From Megachile rotundata (Eukaryota > Arthropoda > Insecta > Hymenoptera > Megachilidae): a stretch of DNA of 64,000 nucleotides. Location: NCBI RefSeq assembly GCF_050947335.1, contig NW_027473480.1:186001-250000 (forward strand). The letters are read 5' to 3'. The position numbers were made by a program, and so were the translations under genes. Numbering within the stretch: the first letter of the stretch is position 1; every line of letters starts with the position of its first letter. The notes beneath the pieces are model-generated. The model did no database searches, had not been told where the DNA came from, and was given only the letters and a program-made list of their open reading frames with translations. Shown piece after piece: positions 57,636-64,000 of this stretch.

Positions 57636-60600
57636 TATTATTAGCCATATTATGCTTATATGATCGATAGAACGACAATTACTATACTTATTACTCTTAT
57701 TATTATCAATCTAACTCATATTATTAACCATATTATGCTTGTATGATCGATAGAACGACAATTACTATACTTATTATTCTTATTTTTATCTACCTAACTC
57801 ATATTATTAGCCATATTATGCTTAAATGATCGATAGAACGACAATTACTATACTTATTACTCTTATTATTATCAATCTAACTCATATTACTAGCCATATT
57901 ATGCTTAAATGATCGATAGAACGACAATTACTGTACTTATTACTCATATCATTATCGATCTAACTCATATTATTAGCCATATTATGCTTATATTATCGAT
58001 AGAACGACAATTACTGTACTTATTACTCTTATTGTTATCAATCTAACTCATATTATTAACCATATTATGCTTATATGATCGATAGAACGACAATTACTGT
58101 ACTTATTACTCATATCATTATCGATCTAACTCATATTATTAGCCATATTATGCTTATATGATCGATAGAACGACAATTACTATACTTATTATTCTTATTT
58201 TTATCAACCTAACTCATATTATTAGCCATATTATGCTTAAATGATCGATAGAACGACAATTACTATACTTATTGCTCTTATTATTATGAATCTAACTCAT
58301 ATTATTAACCATATTATGCAGATATGATCGATAGAACGACAATTACTATACTTATTACTCATATCATTATCGATCTAACTCATATTATTAGCCATATTAT
58401 GCTTATATGATCGACAGAACGACAATTACTATACTTATTACACACACTGTTATCAATCTAACTCATATTATTAACCATATTATGCTAATTTGATCGATAG
58501 AACAACAATCACTATACTTATTACTCTTATTATTATCAATCTAACTCATATTATTAGCCGTATTATGCTTAAATGATCGATAGAACGACAATTACTATAC
58601 TTGTTACTCTTATTATTATCAATCTAACTCATATTATTAGCCATATTATGCTTATATGGTCGACAGAACGACAATTACTATACTTAGTATTCTTATTTTT
58701 ATCAACCTAACTCATATTATTAGCCATATTATACTTAAATGATCGATAGAACGACAATTACTGTACTTATTACACTCACTATTATCAATCTAACTCATAT
58801 CATTAACAATATTATGCAGATATGATCGATAGCACGACATTTACTATACTTATTACTCTTATTATTATCAACATAAACTCGTATTATTAGCCATATTATG
58901 CTTATATGATCGATAGAACGACAATTACTATACTTATTACTCTTATTATTATCAATCTAACTCATATTATTAGCCATATTATGCTTATATGATCGATAGA
59001 ACGACAATTACTGTACTTGTTACTCTTATTATTATCAATCTAACTCATATTACCAGCCATATTATGCTTAAATGATCGATAGAACGACAATTACTATACT
59101 TATTACTCTTATTATTATCAACCTAACTCATATTATTAGCCATATTATGCTTATATTATCGATAGAACGACAATTAATGTACTTATTACTGTTATTATTA
59201 TCAATCTAACTCATATTATTAGCCATATTATGCTTATATGATCGACAGAACGACAATTACTGTACTTATTACACTTACTATTATCAACCTAACTCATATT
59301 ATTAGCCATATTATGCTTATATGATCGATAGAACGACAATTACTATACCTATTACTCATACTATTATCAATCTAACTCATATTATTAGCCATATTATGCT
59401 TATATGATCGATAGAACGACAATTACTGTACTTATTACTCATATCATTATCGATCTAACTCATATTATTAGCCATATTATGCTTATATTATCGATAGAAC
59501 GACAATTACTGTACTTATTACTCTTATTCTTATCAATCTAACTCATATTATTAACCATATTATGCAGATATGATCGATAGCACGACATTTACTATACTTA
59601 ATACTCCTATTATTATCAACCTAACTCATATCATTAGCCGTATTATGCTTAAATGATCGATAGAACGACAATTACTATACTTATTACTCTCATTATTATC
59701 AATCTAACTCATATTATTACCCATATTATGCTTATATGATCGACAGAACGACAATTACTGTACTCACTACTCTTATTATTATCGATCTAACTCATACTAT
59801 TAGCCAAATTATGCTTATGTTATCGATAGAACGACAATTACTGTACTTATTACTGTTATTATTATCAATTTAACTCATATTATTAGCCATATTATGCTTA
59901 AATGATCGATAGAACGACAATTACTATACTTATTACTATTATTATTATCAATCTTACTCATATTATTAGCTATATTATGCATATATGATCGATAGAACGA
60001 CAATTACTGTACTTACTACTCTTACCATTATCGATCTAACTCATATTATTAGCCATATTATGCTTATATGATCGATAGAACTACAATTACTATACCCATT
60101 ACTCTTATTATTGTCAATCTAACTCATATTATTAGCCATACTATGCTTATATGATCGATAGAACGACAGTTACTATACTTATTACTCTTATTATTATCAA
60201 TCTAACTCATATTATTAGCCATATTATGCAGATATGATCGATAGAACGACAATTACTACACTTATTACTATTATTATTATCAATCTTACTCATATTATTA
60301 GCCATATTATGCTTATATGATCGATAGAACGACAATTACTATACTTATTACTCTTATTATTATCAATCTAACTCATATTATTAACCATATTATGCTTGTA
60401 TGATCGATAGAACGACAATTACTATACTTATTATTCTTATTTTTATCTACCTAACTCATATTATTAGCCATATTATGCCTAAATGATCGATAGAACGACA
60501 ATTACTATACTTATTACTCTTATTATTATCAATCTAACTCATATTACTAGCCATATTATCCTTAAGTGATCGATAGAACGACAATTACTATACTTATTAC

Positions 60601-61032
60601 TCTTATTATTATGAATCTAACTCATATTATTAACCATATTATGCAGATATGATCGATAGAACTACAATTACTATACCCATTACTCTTATTATTGTCAATC
60701 TAACTCATATTATTAGCCATATTATGCTTATATGATCGATAGAACGACAATTACTATACTTATTACTCTTATTATTATCAATCTAACTCATATTATTAGC
60801 CATATTATGCAGATATGGTCGATAGAACGACAATTACTACACTTATTACTATTATTATTATCAATCTTACTCATATTATTAGCCATATTATGCTTATATG
60901 ATCGATAGAACGACAATTACTATACTTATTACTCTTATTATTATCAATCTAACTCATATTATTAACCATATTATGCTTGTATGATCGATAGAACGACAAT
61001 TACTATACTTATTATTCTTATTTTTATCTACC

Positions 61033-62195
61033 TAACTCATATTATTAGCCATATTATGCTTAAATGATCGCTAGAACGACAATTACTATACTTATTACTC
61101 TTATTATTATCAATCTAACTCATATTACTAGCCATATTATGCTTAAATGATCGATAGAACGACAATTACTGTACTTATTACTCATATCATTATCGATCTA
61201 ACTCATATTATTAGCCATATTATGCTTATATTATCGATAGAACGACAATTACTGTACTTATTACTCTTATTGTTATCAATCTAACTCATATTATTAACCA
61301 TATTATGCTTATATGATCGATAGAACGACAATTACTGTACTTATTACTCATATCATTATCGATCTAACTCATATTATTAGCCATATTATGCTTATATGAT
61401 CGATAGAACGACAATTACTATACTTATTATTCTTATTTTTATCAACCTAACTCATATTATTAGCCATATTATGCTTAAATGATCGATAGAACGACAATTA
61501 CTATACTTATTGCTCTTATTATTATGAATCTAACTCATATTATTAACCATATTATGCAGATATGATCGATAGAACGACAATTACTATACTTATTACTCAT
61601 ATCATTATCGATCTAACTCATATTATTAGCCATATTATGCTTATATGATCGACAGAACGACAATTACTATACTTATTACACACACTGTTATCAATCTAAC
61701 TCATATTATTAAACATATTATGCTAATTTGATCGATAGAACCACAATCACTATACTTATTACTCTTATTATTATCAATCTAACTCATATTATTAGCCGTA
61801 TTATGCTTAAATGATCGATAGAACGACAATTACTATACTTATTCCTCTTATTATTATCAATCTAACTCATATTATTAGCCATATTTTGCTTATATGGTCG
61901 ACAGAACGACAATTACTATACTTAGTATTCTTATTTTTATCAACCTAACTCATATTATTAGCCATATTATACTTAAATGATCGATAGAACGACAATTACT
62001 GTACTTATTACACTCACTATTATCAATCTAACTCATATTATTAACAATATTATGCAGATATGATCGATAGCACGACATTTACTATACTTATTACTCTTAT
62101 TATTATCAACATAAACTCATATTATTAGCCATATTATGCTTATATGATCGATAGAACGACAATTACTATACTTATTACTCTTATTATTATCAATC
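61033..62195 (+). repeat. 14-monomer tandem duplication, unit 1
   Basis: This 1163-bp unit (14 monomers, one of 84 bp) is followed directly by a copy. Shared rare markers are GATCGCTAG (61069 and 62232), TTAAACATATT (61711 and 62874), TTCCTCTTATT (61842 and 63005) and ATATTTTGC (61884 and 63047). The parent stretch at about 49081-50250 has only one copy, so this is later than the 101-monomer duplication. Confidence 0.88.
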
Positions 62196-63358
62196 TAACT
62201 CATATTATTAGCCATATTATGCTTAAATGATCGCTAGAACGACAATTACTATACTTATTACTCTTATTATTATCAATCTAACTCATATTACTAGCCATAT
62301 TATGCTTAAATGATCGATAGAACGACAATTACTGTACTTATTACTCATATCATTATCGATCTAACTCATATTATTAGCCATATTATGCTTATATTATCGA
62401 TAGAACGACAATTACTGTACTTATTACTCTTATTGTTATCAATCTAACTCATATTATTAACCATATTATGCTTATATGATCGATAGAACGACAATTACTG
62501 TACTTATTACTCATATCATTATCGATCTAACTCATATTATTAGCCATATTATGCTTATATGATCGATAGAACGACAATTACTATACTTATTATTCTTATT
62601 TTTATCAACCTAACTCATATTATTAGCCATATTATGCTTAAATGATCGATAGAACGACAATTACTATACTTATTGCTCTTATTATTATGAATCTAACTCA
62701 TATTATTAACCATATTATGCAGATATGATCGATAGAACGACAATTACTATACTTATTACTCATATCATTATCGATCTAACTCATATTATTAGCCATATTA
62801 TGCTTATATGATCGACAGAACGACAATTACTATACTTATTACACACACTGTTATCAATCTAACTCATATTATTAAACATATTATGCTAATTTGATCGATA
62901 GAACCACAATCACTATACTTATTACTCTTATTATTATCAATCTAACTCATATTATTAGCCGTATTATGCTTAAATGATCGATAGAACGACAATTACTATA
63001 CTTATTCCTCTTATTATTATCAATCTAACTCATATTATTAGCCATATTTTGCTTATATGGTCGACAGAACGACAATTACTATACTTAGTATTCTTATTTT
63101 TATCAACCTAACTCATATTATTAGCCATATTATACTTAAATGATCGATAGAACGACAATTACTGTACTTATTACACTCACTATTATCAATCTAACTCATA
63201 TTATAAACAATATTATGCAGATATGATCGATAGCACGACATTTACTATACTTATTACTCTTATTATTATCAACATAAACTCATATTATTAGCCATATTAT
63301 GCTTATATGATCGATAGAACGACAATTACTATACTTATTACTCTTATTATTATCAATC
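62196..63358 (+). repeat. 14-monomer tandem duplication, unit 2
   Basis: This is the second unit. A private change, TTATAAACAAT near 63202, replaces TTATTAACAAT. After it, the parent order resumes (TTAACC, CAGTTAC, ATTATGATTAAATG, CAATGACTATAC) at a step of 13117 bp from 50250-50519. Confidence 0.88.
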
Positions 63359-63636
63359 TAACTCATATTATTAACCATATTATGCTTATATGATCGATAG
63401 AACGACAGTTACTATACTTATTACTCTTATTATTATCAATCTAACTTATATTACTAGCCATATTATGATTAAATGATCGATAGAACGACAATGACTATAC
63501 TTATTACTCTTATTATTATCAATCTAACTCATATTATTAGCCATATTATGCTTATATGATCGATAGAACGACAATTACTATACTTGTTACTCTTATTATT
63601 ATCAATCTAACTCATATTACCAGCCATATTATGCTT

Positions 63637-64000
63637 ATATTATCGATAGAACGACAATTACTGTACTTATTACTCTTATTCTTATCAATCTAACTCATAT
63701 TATTAACCATATTATGCAGATATGATCGATAGCACGACATTTACTATACCTATTACTCATACTATTATCAATCTAACTCATATTATTAGCCATATTATGC
63801 TTATATGATCGATAGAACGACAATTACTGTACTTATTACTCATATCATTATCGATCTAACTCATATTATTAGCCATATTATGCTTATATTATCGATAGAA
63901 CGACAATTACTGTACTTATTACTCTTATTCTTATCAATCTAACTCATATTATTAACCATATTATGCAGATATGATCGATAGCACGACATTTACTATACTT
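63637..64000 (+). repeat. Rearranged monomers at the right edge
   Basis: From TACCAGCC the array jumps to a TTATATTATCG, TTATTCTTATC monomer, skipping five monomers (415 bp) relative to 50520-50935. A hybrid monomer then joins TAGCACGACATTTA to CTATACCTATTACTCATAC, after which the same TTATATTATCG monomer recurs 249 bp later (63641 and 63890). The window ends inside a monomer, so the array continues to the right. Confidence 0.75.

Larger units (their letters stand above)
57010..63636 (+). repeat. 101-monomer duplication, second copy (main part)
   Basis: This follows 45056-50519 monomer for monomer at a step of 11954 bp, then at 13117 bp after the internal 14-monomer duplication. Shared rare changes include GATAGAACAACAATC (46544 and 58498), GATCGCTAG (49117 and 61069), TTAAACATATT (49757 and 61711) and ATATTTTGC (49930 and 61884). 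Private changes of this copy include ACTCGTATT near 58879 and CTTATGTTATCG near 59815. The match to copy 1 ends at about 63636. Confidence 0.85.
1..64000 (+). repeat. 83-bp satellite DNA array, head to tail, filling the window
   Basis: The conserved element GATCGATAG (variants GGTCGACAG, GATCGACAG, TATCGATAG) recurs every 83 bp throughout, e.g. at 51, 134, 217, 301, 384, 467 and 550, and is still in register at 63973. The net offset over the window is 770 x 83 plus 12 bases. The irregular monomers I found (twelve of 84 bp, one of 85, two of 82) account for it exactly. All monomers lie in one orientation and no unique or transposon sequence interrupts them. The consensus has 14 C and 6 G on this strand, 29 A and 34 T. 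Forward stops fall at monomer bases 18, 31, 50 and 57 and cover all frames; the reverse strand is stop-dense, so it is non-coding. It is most likely eukaryotic heterochromatin; the family and species are not recognised. Confidence 0.98.

Noticed and set aside
41250..63636. Large duplications as pure assembly artefacts
   Set aside because: Copies carry private substitutions and private length changes, which argues for real separate copies. I cannot exclude a local assembly error without reads, so this is only partly rejected.
1..64000. CRISPR array
   Set aside because: Repeats are regular, but there are no unique spacers: the whole 83-bp unit is repeated with scattered substitutions, and the length and AT content are unlike any CRISPR locus.
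1..64000. Tandem-repeat protein gene or small ORFs
   Set aside because: 83 is not a multiple of three, and the consensus has forward stops at bases 18, 31, 50 and 57 covering all frames. The reverse strand is full of TTA, CTA and TCA triplets. The longest open stretch in the consensus is about 100 nt.
1..64000. Plasmid or phage iterons, or a replication origin
   Set aside because: There are 770 copies over 64 kb with no replication gene, and the multi-monomer duplication pattern is that of eukaryotic satellite DNA.
1..64000. TATA-like promoters and terminators (TTATATG, CTATACTT)
   Set aside because: Such strings are expected by chance in 76% AT sequence and occur in nearly every monomer. 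Nothing supports a specific promoter.
1..64000. Transposon or retroelement remnants
   Set aside because: The 83-bp register runs unbroken through the window, with only one- or two-base offsets, leaving no room for an insertion.

Overview
The whole window is one uninterrupted satellite DNA array. A monomer of 83 bp is repeated head to tail, always on the same strand, from base 1 to base 64000. By counting the register of the conserved GATCGATAG element I obtain 770 complete monomers plus a 78-bp partial one at the right edge. The consensus monomer holds 20 G or C in 83 bases (24% GC). I see no gene, RNA gene, transposon, CRISPR array or unique sequence. The consensus has stop codons in all three forward frames within each monomer and dense reverse-strand stops, so no frame stays open beyond about 100 nt. 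An array of this size and purity, built from unequal-crossover duplications, points to eukaryotic heterochromatin (centromeric, pericentromeric, subtelomeric or sex-chromosomal). I do not recognise the satellite and cannot name the species.

Monomers differ mainly in bases 1-17 and at a few diagnostic positions. They recur in the same order as larger multi-monomer blocks (higher-order repeats). Left zone, about 1-12 kb: blocks of 18-31 monomers repeated at steps of 25, 30 and 36 monomers. 13.0-17.3 kb: a clean 26-monomer tandem duplication. 17.7-20.4 kb: 13-monomer and 4-monomer tandem duplications. 22.5-26.7 kb: 3-monomer duplications and an 8-monomer block in three copies. Central zone, about 27-41 kb: a distinct set of higher-order repeats (8-, 36- and 18-monomer units) with no SalI-type monomers, no 84-bp monomers and no TACCAGCC monomers. 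Right zone, about 41-64 kb: a 36-monomer duplication, a 101-monomer (8.4 kb) tandem duplication, a 43-monomer (3.6 kb) duplication nested inside it and a 14-monomer duplication inside the second copy. Parts of the right zone nearly match the left zone from 41 kb away.

Nothing here encodes a product. The interest lies in the array's evolution: the very strict 83-bp register, a readable order of duplication events, a compositionally distinct core, and a candidate protein-binding box carrying the monomer's only two CpGs. Block boundaries were read by eye from shared variants and are good to roughly 10-40 bp. Identity levels are described, not calculated.
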